This document shows positions 1 through 12,700 of a DNA stretch of 38,772 bases, piece by piece. Made by a program: the position numbers and the translations under genes. The DNA is taken from assembly GCA_016802295.1 (NCBI GenBank), contig JAESIW010000210.1:980001-1018772 (forward strand), given 5' to 3'. The notes beneath the pieces are model-generated. The model was not told the origin of the DNA, ran no database searches, and was given only the letters and a program-made list of their open reading frames with translations. Each line of letters begins with the position of its first letter. Positions within the stretch are counted from its first letter, which is position 1. The DNA comes from Brachionus rotundiformis. Its lineage: Eukaryota > Rotifera > Eurotatoria > Ploima > Brachionidae.

Positions 1-117
1 ATCAAATTTTTTCAATTTCTAACTATTAATTAACTTACAATCGGTTAAACTATTATCTAGTGTTTATTTTTATATCTTTTATTAATTTTAATTTATTGTT
101 TAATTAAGGAGAAAACA

Positions 118-546
118 ATGAAAAATATATTTGCAAAAATTACTTTTTGTGTAGTATTAGCATTAAACATAACCACAATTAAAGCTAATAACATTAGTGT
201 GTTGGTTACAAATGTTACAGACCAACAAGGTACAATATATTTAGTAGTGTGCAATAAGCAACAATTTACTAATAACACAGATCCTAGCCAGTGCATAGCA
301 AAGCAAAAGCAAGATTTAACAGGACTAACAGAATATACCATAAACTTTAGCAATATATCTTTAGGCAATTGGGCTATTTATGGGTATATAGATACTAATA
401 ATAATGCTAAGCTAGATACCAATGCTATTGGTTTACCAAAAGAAACGGTTGTTTTTGCTACTAAATTAAAAGGCAGACCGCAGTTTAACGATATTAAGGT
501 TAGCATTATTAAAAACAATCAAACTATAACTTTATTAGCCCAATAA
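118..546 (+). CDS. Secreted DUF2141-family protein
   Basis: A 142-residue protein. Residues 1-23 look like a signal peptide (Lys near the N-terminus, hydrophobic stretch, Lys-Ala before the mature Asn-Asn), so it is probably periplasmic or surface-exposed. The mature part fits the DUF2141 beta-sandwich: an initial strand (NISVLVTNV), a 'QGTIYLVVCN' strand, the 'LGNWAIYGYIDTNNNAKLDTN' segment with Asp/Asn-rich turns, then a 'GLPKE' motif. The family's function is unknown; members are usually exported. A strong Shine-Dalgarno (AAGGAG, 107-112) fixes the start. It lies just upstream of the giant surface-protein gene in the same direction, but 188 bases and an AT-only hairpin separate them, so co-transcription is uncertain. 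Family assignment is by eye and fairly secure; the role is not known. Confidence 0.8.
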   Translation: MKNIFAKITFCVVLALNITTIKANNISVLVTNVTDQQGTIYLVVCNKQQFTNNTDPSQCIAKQKQDLTGLTEYTINFSNISLGNWAIYGYIDTNNNAKLDTNAIGLPKETVVFATKLKGRPQFNDIKVSIIKNNQTITLLAQ

Positions 547-581
547 ATTATTTAATTAATTTTTTAGTTTTTTATGCTAAA

Positions 582-608
582 AATATAATAAATATTATAT
601 TTTTTTTT
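582..608 (+). terminator. AT-only hairpin with T-run after the DUF2141 gene
   Basis: Perfect 8-bp inverted repeat AATATAAT (582-589) and ATTATATT (594-601) with a 4-base loop, followed directly by a run of T to 608. It has the form of a rho-independent terminator, but the stem has no G-C pairs, so it is likely weak and could arise by chance in such AT-rich DNA. Confidence 0.4.
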
Positions 609-734
609 ATTAAATTTATAATTTATAATAAAAACTAATTAAATAGTATTAATAAAAGAGTTATTAATATAAAAACAAGCAATACAAAATAGCTATATTA
701 CATACAAAATAAGTAAACAAGGTAGATTTTAAAT

Positions 735-3700
735 ATGACAGACACTAATAAAAAAGACAATATCTTAGAAGTAAGCAATCCATCTGAGGGGGTAGTTGTT
801 GTGTATCCTAAGCCGGGGGAAGAGGTTGTTATTGATATGGAGTTGGGGTCTTTAGAGCGTAAGATAGTGGGAAGGGATTTGGTTATTACCACGTATTCTG
901 GCGGTAGTATAGTTGTGGCTAACTATGTGGTGTTATTTGCGCAAGATAATGGTTTGGCGGTTAAGGATTCTAGCGGTTTGTATTATGGCATAGAAGATAT
1001 GTTAGAAGAAGGTAGCCGTGCGGGTTTTACAGGCGAGGAATTACCTAAGATTATAATAGATAGGGAGTTATCTAGTGCTGGGGTAAATGATAGTGGCGAA
1101 AAGTATTTGCAGAGCTCTAGTTCTAAGTTATTGGAGGATGTGTTTAGTAAAGATTTGTTGGTAGGTAGTGTTGATATAGATACGCAGAATCCTGTAGCGG
1201 AGTTGAATCCTAATTTGGATCCGTATGAGGTTAGGTCGTTATTTTTAAATAACGATAAGAAGTTTGATACGGATGTGGTTTATAGTTTTAATGGGTCTAC
1301 GTTTTTTAATCAGAATCAGTCGTATTTTAAGCCTGTAAAGGTTGGCAGTGGATCTGTGGATATAGTGGCGTTGTATGGTGCTAAAACGGAGGACAATAGT
1401 GGTAAGGTAGTTGGGTTATTGGGTAAGGTGAGTGAACTAATATATAACGGAGGGGGTTTAATAGCTGGGGATATAGATGTTGATTTGGATAGGGATTTGT
1501 TTGGAGCTGATTATATGTGGGCGGCGCAGGAGATAGATTTAAGTGATAGGGAGGGTGGAGTATTTATTAATTTATTGAACAAAGAATTGTTTAGTGATAC
1601 GTTTGCGGAAAGTAGTGATGATTGGAAGAGTTTAATTAATAGGAAGATGTCGTTTAAGTTAACTGGAAGCAATGTAAGAATAGTTGACATGTTTTTAACT
1701 GGTTTACCAGAGGGTGTGAAGATAGTTGAGAGTGAGGGGGTTGAGGTATTTAGTGGTGCTGGGGGGGCGTTGTTGCGACCTAAGGGTACGTCTAGCACGT
1801 TGGTGGTGGAGTTTGAATACGAGGAGGGTTTTAATGAGGGGAATGTGGTTGATGCTAATATGGTTATGTCGTTAAATGGTTATAACAGTAGAACTAAGAC
1901 GTTAATACAGGTTGACAATACGTTTAAGTTGCAGTTTAGGGAAGTTAGAAGTGGTGCAGATTTAATAAATTTTAGTGAGGTGGATGCGTATACGTATTCT
2001 ACGGCGTTGGATCCTAAGAAGGTTATTACAGGAGAGGGTGGAGATTTTGTGGTATCTGGGCATGGTAGTAATGAGTATGAGCTTGGAGCAGGGGATGATG
2101 TTTTTGTGTCTGGCAAGGGTGTATCTGTGGTTGATATGGGTAGTGGAGATGATGTTTATTATGCTGGTTTAAGTGGAGATATTGTTGATGGTGGTAGTGG
2201 TAATAATACAATAAGAATAAAGGGAGATGTAATAGAGGGGGTTGGGGCTAGTGTAGTTAATGGGTTGGGTATAGTGGATGTATTTAATAATGTTGCGGGC
2301 AAGGTGTTGTTTGTGGCAGGAAATGGTACGCCTATTAAGAGTGAGTTGAGGTTAGAATTTGAGGGTGGAGTAGGAAGTAGTTTAAAGAATTTTAGTAATT
2401 TGTATTTATCTGACAAAGTTAATAGTATAGAGGTTGAGAGTACGTTTAATTTAAGTGAGGTTGGTGCGTTTAATTTATATGCTAATGAGAAGGTAGTAGC
2501 GGGAAGTGGTAGTGCTAAGGTAGTAGATTTTACTGATAGTTTGAGTAGGGCGTATATAAATATGAAGGAGGGTTATTTTAGTACTAATAGTGATGTTGGG
2601 GTAACAGGGGAAGGTAGTAAGGTAAAGTTTTGGCATGATAATGTTGTGGGTGAAGATGGAGAGGTTTATGTAAATGAGATACATAAGTTTGTGGGGAGTA
2701 AGGGTTATGTGGATGAGGTAGTAGGAAGTGATGATAGGGAGGTATTGGTAGATAAAGAGTTGGGTTCTGTGGGTAATTATGTATTGGATTATAGTTTACT
2801 TAGCATGGGTATTAGGGTAAGGTATGATGCGGTTGAGGGTTATGTTAAGGTAGATAGGGATGGTAATAGAACTTATACGGATAAGTATAAGTTTATGTTT
2901 GGGGTTGGTAGTAAGTTTGTGGGTACAGATTATGTGGATGTGTATAATATTAGTGATGAGTTTGGTTCTTTGGATATAGAGGATGTTGGTAGAACAGATG
3001 ATGTTGTTGATTATAAGGGTTTAAATGGGGGTGTTAGTGTAGATTTTACTAATGATGATGAGGTATTGGTAACAAGGTATAATGCTAGTGGTAAGGTAGA
3101 GGATAGGTTAAAGGGATTTAATAGGGAGAATGTGCATTTAACAGATAGTAATGATGTGGTTAAAGACAATAGGTTAAGTGATGGTATAGATGGATTGGGA
3201 GGGGATAATAGGTTAGATTTAAGTGAAGTTGTGGGTAGTTTAACGTTATCGTTAGTGGAGTATAACAAGGCGGTATTGAATATTAGTGGTTTGGCGCAGA
3301 GGTATGATTACAATAATTTTAACCAGATTACATTGGGCAATGGAGCGGATACTATATTATTTGCTGGTGTAGATGGAATGAAGGTTGATGCTGGTGGAGT
3401 GGTTAATACGTTGGAGGTAGTTACTAGTGGGGTTCATGCGGAAGATTATGTAAAGAATATAGAGATAGGAAGTGGAGTTGGTAGTTACGATAAGGTATAT
3501 GTTGTAACTAAAGCTGGGGGTACAACGGCTAGGGAAGTTGTTAGTGAATTTAAGGGTGTATCTAGTTATAAGTTAACAAATAATGATGATAGGATATCTG
3601 TGGGTTCTGCGCAGGATTTGAGTGGGAAGGAGGTAGATGCAGGGGGTAGTAATTTTGCATTGGGAGCTTTAAAGTATGTGTATGATGCAGTGGATGCGAC

Positions 3701-6700
3701 TAAGAATGTATTAACGGATGGAGATACGTTGAATATAACGTCTACGGTGGCAAGTAGTGGTTTAGATTTGTTTGGAAGTGGTGCGTTTGAGAGGGTAACT
3801 GGCTTTAATAGTATAGTGTTTGACAACGGTAAGTTTAGTGGTAACTTAAAGATAAACATGAATGTTAGGGATAAGGATGTAGATAGTAGCAATTTAAGTT
3901 TTAGGCATATTTATGGAGCTAAGTTAGAGAGTTTAGGTGGGGGTTCTAGGGGATATAAGAGTAATAATGAGATAAACAATAATACGGCTGGTGCTAATGG
4001 GTTTGTAAATACTAGGTATGATATAGATGGATTGAATACTAAGATAACGTATGGTGGGGTAACAGGGCAAGAGTTTTATTTTAGGAATTTTAATAAGATA
4101 GTTGGAGCGGCTACGGCGGATATATTTAATGTGGTGGCTAGTGCGGATGTTGATTTGGATATAGATGGGGGTAGTGGTTCTAACGAATTAAACTATGGGG
4201 ATAGTGATGGTAATTTGTATGTATCGTTTATAGCAGGGGATGTTAGTATATATAAGGGAGCAAGTAGTGTAGATTATTTGAGTAAGGCGTATGATAAGTA
4301 TAGTGGGGGTTTGGCTAAGATAGTTGGGGGTAAGGGAGACGATTATTTTGCGTTGGATACGTTGAATGTGGTATTTGAGATAGATGGGGGTGAAGGAGCC
4401 AATAACTTTGTGTCGTTTGCTAATGTTACTGGTAGTTTTACGTTGGCCAATAATGTAATAGATGGAGGTAAATATACTAGTATACAGGGTTTTGAGTTAA
4501 CAAATAATGATGATGTGTTTGGGGTAGATATAGCGCAAAATTATTTTTATGATGGTGGTAGGGGTGTAGATCAGATATTATTTAGAAATGTTACTGGTGG
4601 GTTAATGTATGTAGTAAACGACAGTAAGGATGAGGATGGTAATGTTGTTTATACTAATGTGTCTGATGGTAGTAGTGCTGTAAGGAATATAAAGAATTTT
4701 GAGACGTTTATAGGGGTAAATGATAACAATACGGTATTTAATATAGATACGTATAGTAATAGTAATGATGCTGGGGATTATAATGAGTATTTTTATTTAG
4801 GAGGTAGGGATAATGGAACTAGTATAACTAACTCGGTTATTTATGGTTATACATCTGTGGGTAATGAGGGTTTAACTATGTCTATAGGGTTGGATACGTA
4901 TAGGTATGGTGGTTTAGGGGAAGAGGGTGGCTCTGATTATGAATTTTTAACAAGGGTAGAGAAAAGAAGTAATGGTAGTGGTAAGAAAGCTTTTGATTGG
5001 TTTAGTAGGGTTAATGAGTATACGTTATCTGATTATGATGATAGGGTAGCGGTTAATGTGGCTAGTTTGGTGGGTATAACTGCTGTAGATGATGTAAAAG
5101 ATATAAATAGCATAAATATGGGAGCAGGGGATGATACGGTAGATTTTAGTGAGTCATCTAATTCTGTTAATATAGATTTTAGTAATAATAATATTAATGG
5201 TGAAGTTGGTGCGTGGAAGTTTAGCAATTGGGAGAAGTTGATATTAACTAGTGAAGATGATGAGGTAGAGTTAAATAGTGATATATTGGAAGCTTCTTTG
5301 AATAATGCAGGGGGGCTGTATAGTATAGATGGAGATGGTGGAGATAATACGTTATCGTTTAATGGTTTAACTGATTCTGGGTTGTTTGGGGGGGCAGATA
5401 CTGTTGGAGTGGTAGTTGATGTTAGTGATGTAACTAGAGGGGTTGAGGTTTTTGTTAATGATGGTAGTAAGGCAAAATTATTAGATGTAACAAATTTTAA
5501 TAAGTTTGTGGGTAGTAGTTTTAATGATTTATTTTATGGCAGTGCCGAGGGGAGTACAAACTATACTAAAACTAATGGATTAGGGGCGTTAGATTATAGT
5601 AAGTTTACGTTAGATGGTTTTAGGGGTTTTAGGTTTGATATAAATGGAGATGCTGTTAGTGTAATAACTAAGAGTGAGATAAGTAGGTTTGTAGATACGG
5701 CGGATAAGCATTTTACTAAGTTTGTGGGAACGAATGCGGCGGATACGTTTGTGTTAAATAGTTTGCCTACGGGTTCCACTAAAATAGATATAGATGGAGG
5801 TTTAGGGGCAAACAGTTTATTTTTAGAGGCAAGTATATCTGCAACGTTAACTGAAGGGTTAGTGTTGGATTTAAACAAGGGTAATTTGTACAAAAAGACA
5901 AGCAGTACGACTGTATCTTATAACAATGGAGCTGGAGCTGGAGGTGTATTTGAGACGCAGTTGGGTGGTTCTACAGCATCGGATACGGATGCTATAGTTA
6001 AGTTAAAAGGTATAAGGGTATTTGGGGGAACGGTTGAGGATGATATCTATATAGCGGATGAGAATTTGTTTGCCAGTACTGGGGGATCAATAGATGCTGG
6101 GGAAGGAGACGATGCATTGTATTTGCAGTCTGGTACTGGGGAGGGTTATTTGTTGGATGCAAGTAAGTCTATAATTAGGTATAAGCGTACAGGAGCTGAA
6201 GCTAGTGTTAAGAATGTAGAGAAAGTGTATTTTGGCAGGGGTAATGATTCTGTAATAATAGGAAGCGGTAGTGGAGTAACTGAGGTAAATGGGGGTACAG
6301 GAAATAACAAGATAGATTTATCTAATTTATTGATAGCGGTAACAGGAGATATAGATAATTTAACTGTTGGTGGTAGTGCTATTAGTTTGACTAATTTTAA
6401 CAGTTATGCGTTAACTAACTATAATGACAAGATAGCTATACAGGGTGATTCTGTTGCTAGGGTGTTGGATGGCAATAAGGGAATAAATGAGGTTGAGTAC
6501 TTGGCAGCAACAGATGTTAATGCAATAGAGTTAACCTTGGGTGCTGATTATGTGGGGGATATTAAGCGTACAAAAGCCGGTGGAGAGACAGACGATAAGC
6601 TAAGTAATTTTAGCGTGTATAGGGTTGGAGCGTTTGGAGATACTACGGTTAAGGTTACAGGCAACAAGGCATCGTACGAGTTAGAGGTGGCCAGTGGTAA

Positions 6701-9700
6701 TAACTTAGAGATAGATTATAGTACTTTGTATGCAAATGCTACGGATGGTGGTATTAATGCGGATATTGGGGGTGTGCTTAATGTATTTAAGTATGATGGT
6801 AGTGCAATATCTGGCATTGATGTGTATAAAGGAACAGGTGGAGCAAACTTAGGCAATACTGCGTTTACATTTAAGGGTAGTGTGGGTAACGATTTATATA
6901 ATTTGGGTGCCTATACGTCTGGTGGAGTAAGAGTTATAGAGGTTATTGGAGATGCGACGTCTAGTAAAACGGTGTATGCATCTGGCTTGGCAACAGGGGG
7001 TAATGGGGTAGATTATACTTTTAACTCTACTAATATTAATGTATCTGGTGGTGGTTCTGTGTATAATATTACAGCAGGAGCAAGTAGTGATATAGGAGTA
7101 GTGGGTTTAGTAGGGGGAAGTTCTGGGGGTGACAGTTTTGTGTTTGGTACTGGGGCTTTAGGTAGTATTAGGAATGATTTAAGAATAGATGGTTTAGGGG
7201 GAGATGATGAACTAGACTTTAGTGCAGAGACTTTAAATACTGGCGAGAGTATGGTTGTGGATTTTGTGGAGAACAAGATTAGCTTTGGGTTAGCTGCAGA
7301 TGATAAAACTATTAATTTGCAAAATGCTATTTATAACATTACTAGTGCAGCCGGTGCAGGTGATGTGGAGTTTAAGGGTTTAAATGAGATTAGGGAGTAT
7401 AATTTAGATGCTAGTGGATTATCTGGTAGCACTAAGGTGTCGTATAATGGGGCAGGTGGTGCTGTTGAAATAAATGTAGATGCTGGCGGTACTGTAAATG
7501 TTAATAAAGGAACGATTGTAGATAATTTAGTAGGAATTAATGAGTATGGAACAACTAACTTTAACGATACAATAAGTATAGCTGCAGCGGGTTTAGCCAC
7601 ATTAGATGCTAATTTTGATGGAGGTGCAGGAAGTGACACGTTGAACATAAGTGATTATGTAGGTACTGATGCATTAACTATTAATTTAAATGCCACGGCT
7701 AATGGGGTTGTGTGGGAAGATAGTAATAACCGTTTAGATGTTAAGAATGTGGAGAACTTGGAGATATCTGGATCTGGGGTTAGAACCGGAGCAGAGCAAG
7801 TAACGTTGGGTGTTAGTAATAATATGGCTAGCAGTGTAGTAACAACGTTTAGAGCTGGTAAAGCTGGGGATAATCAAAATGCTATATATAGTTATACAAA
7901 TGCTGTTGCAGAAGCAACTGTATTAAATGTATTGTTAGATGGTAGTACGTTGGATAGTAATTATACTACGGCGTTGGCGTCTGTGTCTAGTGGGGGTAAG
8001 CTTGTTAGCACAACGTTGTATGGCGTGGTGGATTATAGGTTTACAACTGGTTTATTAGATACGTTAAATGTAAGTATAACGGATTTTGATTTAGCTAATT
8101 ATAATGCGGCTTATAGTTTTAATGCAGGTACGGTTAATGGAGAGAACAATACATTAAGTTTAAGTGGAGTATTAAATGTAAATGAGATTAATTTTGCTAC
8201 AGCAGGAGGGGTAAGTGGTTTAAGCTTTGTTAATGGAGTCACAACAAGGGGGTTTAATAACTTTAATAATTTAGAATTTAGTGCAAATTATAGGGGTATA
8301 ACCAACTTTACAGTGGGTGATTACACTAGGTTAAATTTAGATTTAGCTAATTTAAGCCGAGCCAATAAAATAACGTTAAATACAGGTGCGTTAATAGTAG
8401 CTAACAATTTAACAGGCAATAATACGGTAACGTATAATAACGGAACGTTAAGATATACCGAAGGAGCTAATAGTATAGAAGTAGGGTTGGCAAATGGTAG
8501 TGGTAGTAGTAGTTTAACGGCGTCTAGCACGTTTTTAAATGTAACTACAGCAGGGGCAACATATGCGGTAGTAGGGAACAAGCCGGTAAATGATATGCCA
8601 AGGTTTGTGGCGTTAAATACTGGTGGTAGTACTGTAAACTTTAGTGGTTATACTGGTACAAGCAATGTGTTTAGCATAAACAATGTTGTGGCGGATATGG
8701 GTATGCACAATGCGGTGTATGCAGGTGGAACAGGAGGTTATGATAATAATAGCCGAACTAATTTTACTATGCAGTATGGTTCTACCACAATAGCTGGAGC
8801 TAATAATTATGTGTTTAGTGGTGGTAACGATAGGGTGTACTTTAATAGTTCTAGTACTAATGCAAGTGGCGGTTATGTTGCGCCAAGTATAACGCTAAAC
8901 GGCGGCGCAGGTATAGATACATTGGTATTGCAACCTGCTAGTAATACAATTTTAGGGTTGTTAAGCCCACATAATAACAATGAAACTTATAATGGTTTAA
9001 ATACTAGTACGGTTGTTGTAACAGAGGGTGGGGTGTATAAGTCTGCTCAACAAACATCTGTGTCTAAGTTAATGGATGTATTCCGTGCAGGTAAAAACGC
9101 AGATATTAGTAGGTTTGAAGATAGAAGGGTTGATTTTAATTTTAATAATTTTGAAATATTAGATTTAAGTTTTTATGATACTAAATTAAGCAGAGGTAAG
9201 CATTTAGTTGTAACTGTAGGCAACAGTGATAAAGCTGGTTATCTATTTAACAGTGCTTATTATAATGAGGTTATAATGCCTAATTATAATCCGTATACTT
9301 CTGGGCAAGCTTGGTATGATAATGCATATATGGGTACTAATACAGCTGAATTGTATTATCAGCAAGTTGGTAGAGGCAATGATAGTAGCAGATTTTTGCC
9401 TAGCAATACCTTAATTTTTAACCATGGAGTGGTTGAAGAGCTTAATGTAACAGCAAGCTTTGATTTTAATACAAGCAATGGTAATGCACAGTATGGCTAT
9501 AATTTAGATGGTTTTTATTTATCTGGCGGTACCAACAGAAGCTTTAAGGCAAAGCATGTAACTAATTTTGATGTTTTAATTGGTACTACTGCCCCTAGAA
9601 ATATTAATTTTACGTTTGCCTCTGTTACTGCAGAACAAACGCTATCTGTATTGTCTACATTAAGTAATGGTAGAATATACGCTTACACAGGTAATTCTGG

Positions 9701-12700
9701 TTGGCAAGGAGGGGGTTTAGAGCCTGTTAATTTTATACCGCAACTTAGTTTAGGTGGTAGTAATGCTAGCAATATAGCTAATTTAAGTTTGCAAGGGCTT
9801 ACAATACCCAACATGCCTAATTACATAGTTAATAGTGCAGGCAGGTTAATAGAAGATACAAGCAATATAGTAGATAATGGTATGGGTTTAAAAGCAAATG
9901 CTTTTTTACCTAGTGCGTTTACTTATGTAGGTATTCCAGATTTATTAACCATTAATTTGCTAGCAGCCAACGATAGCTGGTTAGCTTGGAGAAGTGGTGT
10001 GTATAACCCATTATTAAGTATAGAGGCAGGTAGCTCTCTTAATACGTTATTAATGCCTAAAGGTATTATATATTTAACGTTAGATGCAATGTATGCATCT
10101 AACCCTGGGCAGGCTAAAAATTATGGAGTTGGAGACGGAACGATTATATCTGGTGTAGATTCTGAACTACATTCTGATAAATTAATACTTAACACTCAGG
10201 TAATGGTAGCAGAAGCTTCGCAAGATAGGTTTAACGATTTAAATTTAACAGCTTGGAGCCATGATCGTATAATAGATAAAAAGTTCCATGATTTATTTGC
10301 AGATAGCAAAACAGGAAAGTCGCACTTTGTAACAATGAATGGTACCACCGACCCAGACGGCACTGCTAGAGATATAGAAACTAAAGATTTATATATAAAT
10401 CATTTAGCGGTGGTATTGTTAAACTCTACAACACCAGGTGGTACTGATTATAGAGATTCTACTTCTCATTATGTAACTTTTGGCAGTGGCGGTAGTGTGT
10501 ATCAAAGCAATAAAGTGTATGTAGCAGGCGGTATTTACTTCCATCCACAAATTTTTGCTAGTGGGCAAAGTCCAGTGCCATATAGGCAAACTTGGAACGT
10601 AGGAAGCACCCAAGACACAGCAGACTTTAGTGGTATAAAAAATGGTGATTATGCGTTTATGCCAACGTATGCGCCAAAAGCCATGTTTAATACCCCTTGG
10701 AAAGATGCAAGCAAGTTTGCAGTGGAAACCGATAAAACTAATCCTAGGTATAATCCGGTGTTTTCTAGTTTTACTAAGTTAAATGAAGCATTTGATAAAA
10801 ATTTAAATGGTGGTAGGGAAAACTTAGAAAGCATAATAGCGTTTGGTAAGAATGAAACTGCAAAAGATATGAGCTACTTAAGCAAATACGGTAGTGGTGT
10901 AGATGCTTCTGCAACGCCATTGTTTTATAGATTATCTGGCGTAGAATACATACGTGGTACCAATGCTAACGATACCTTTTACATGGGCAAAGCCCTAGGG
11001 TTTAGTGATGCTGCAAGGGAACATTATACAACAATTAAAGGGGGTAATGCTCCAGCTGATGGTAAAAGTACGTATAGTTATTATCATCCATTGTTTGGTT
11101 TAAGTAAAGATGCTAACGCACAAACTAACTTAGCTACTAGGTTGGTGGAGTTTTATGGTGCTGGCGGTAATAACACTTTGGTTAACGATATGTTTACGGC
11201 TTCGCACAAAACTAATTATAAAGAAAACTCTGCTACAGATGGTAATGTGCCACTTAGAAGGTCTGGTTTAATTACTATGGATAATGTTACTGTATATAAA
11301 GTAACAGGCACAAGCGGTAATGAATTAACTGTGCAATCTATACGTAATGGCAATGGTGGTAACGGAGTAAATCCTGGAGAATTAAATACTAATTACAGTA
11401 CAACCAAGTTTTACGATATACAAAGCATAAGATCTGATGATGGGGTAGTTAAAGGTGATAATACAACTTACGAATATATGCAATTAAGAGATATTCAGTT
11501 TATTAATGTTGGTGGTGTCGCCCCTGAGGCATTTGATGTTCCTATATCTAGCCCTATTTATAAAACTGGAACTAAGTCTCAATTTGTTATAGACTTTGCT
11601 AATATTAACTCATCTAATAATTTACAACTTACTGTAGATTTAGGTGGAAGATACTTTAGAGATGCAGATAAGTTAACCCCTAATAACTTAGTTACAAAAG
11701 GTACCGATTATAATGGTGGTAGCTTAGGTATACAAGTTGGCGGTTTTAAAGATGGTAAAGTAGGTGGTTATTATAGTAATACCTATTATCAGTTAGTTGG
11801 TGGAGCAAGTGCTGCTACTTATGTTAGAGATGATACTATTTTTGAGCCTAATAGATATATTATGCAAACTGGTAATAAAGCTACCAACACCCGTATTGAT
11901 TTTCAATCTCCTAGTAGTGCAGAAGTAGACACTGAAATGGTTATTAATACTACTGTAACAGGAGCTTATGATAAAAGAGTATTGTTGAAAAATGTTGACT
12001 CTATTGTGTTTGATACTGGAGCTGTTGGTTCTGCTGGTAGTTCAACAAGAAGCAATGTAGATATATATTTTAATGCTAATTTAAATTTTGAAAAACTAAA
12101 TGGTAAAGTTATATTTACTTTTGCAGATACTAGACAAGTATTTATGACTAAACATGTGTATGATCATTATAATTATACTTGGAGAGACGCAAATTCACCT
12201 ATTTCGGCGCAAGATAAAAAGTTTACCACTATTTTTGAAGAAAAAGGTGGTACGGGTAGATGGTTTGCCGTTGCATCTAGTGGATTTAACATACCGGCTA
12301 TGACTATAAATGATGAAACCATAGCTAACCCTAGTTTACCGGTTACGCCACGCAGTGCAAGTTTTGTGGTAAGAGAGTTATTAGATACAGCCAATACAGT
12401 GCAACAAAGTTACAATGTGTTAGATGATTTTTATAGTGTTATGGGAATAAGTAGCGATTATAAAGAAGCTAGTGCGTTGCATACGTATAATTTTAACGAA
12501 ATAGATAAAGTATATACTAATGCGCAAGAAAGCGAAGCTAAAGCCGAAGCCGAAGCCACAAGCGATACTGTGGTAGATGTTGTAAAGCAAGATAGTAGCA
12601 ACGTTGCTGATGTTGATGTTACAGAGCAAGATACTACTGCAGACGGCGTAGAAGTTGCGGTTAAAGATGCAACTGAAACCGAAGCCGACGCTGAAGGTGT

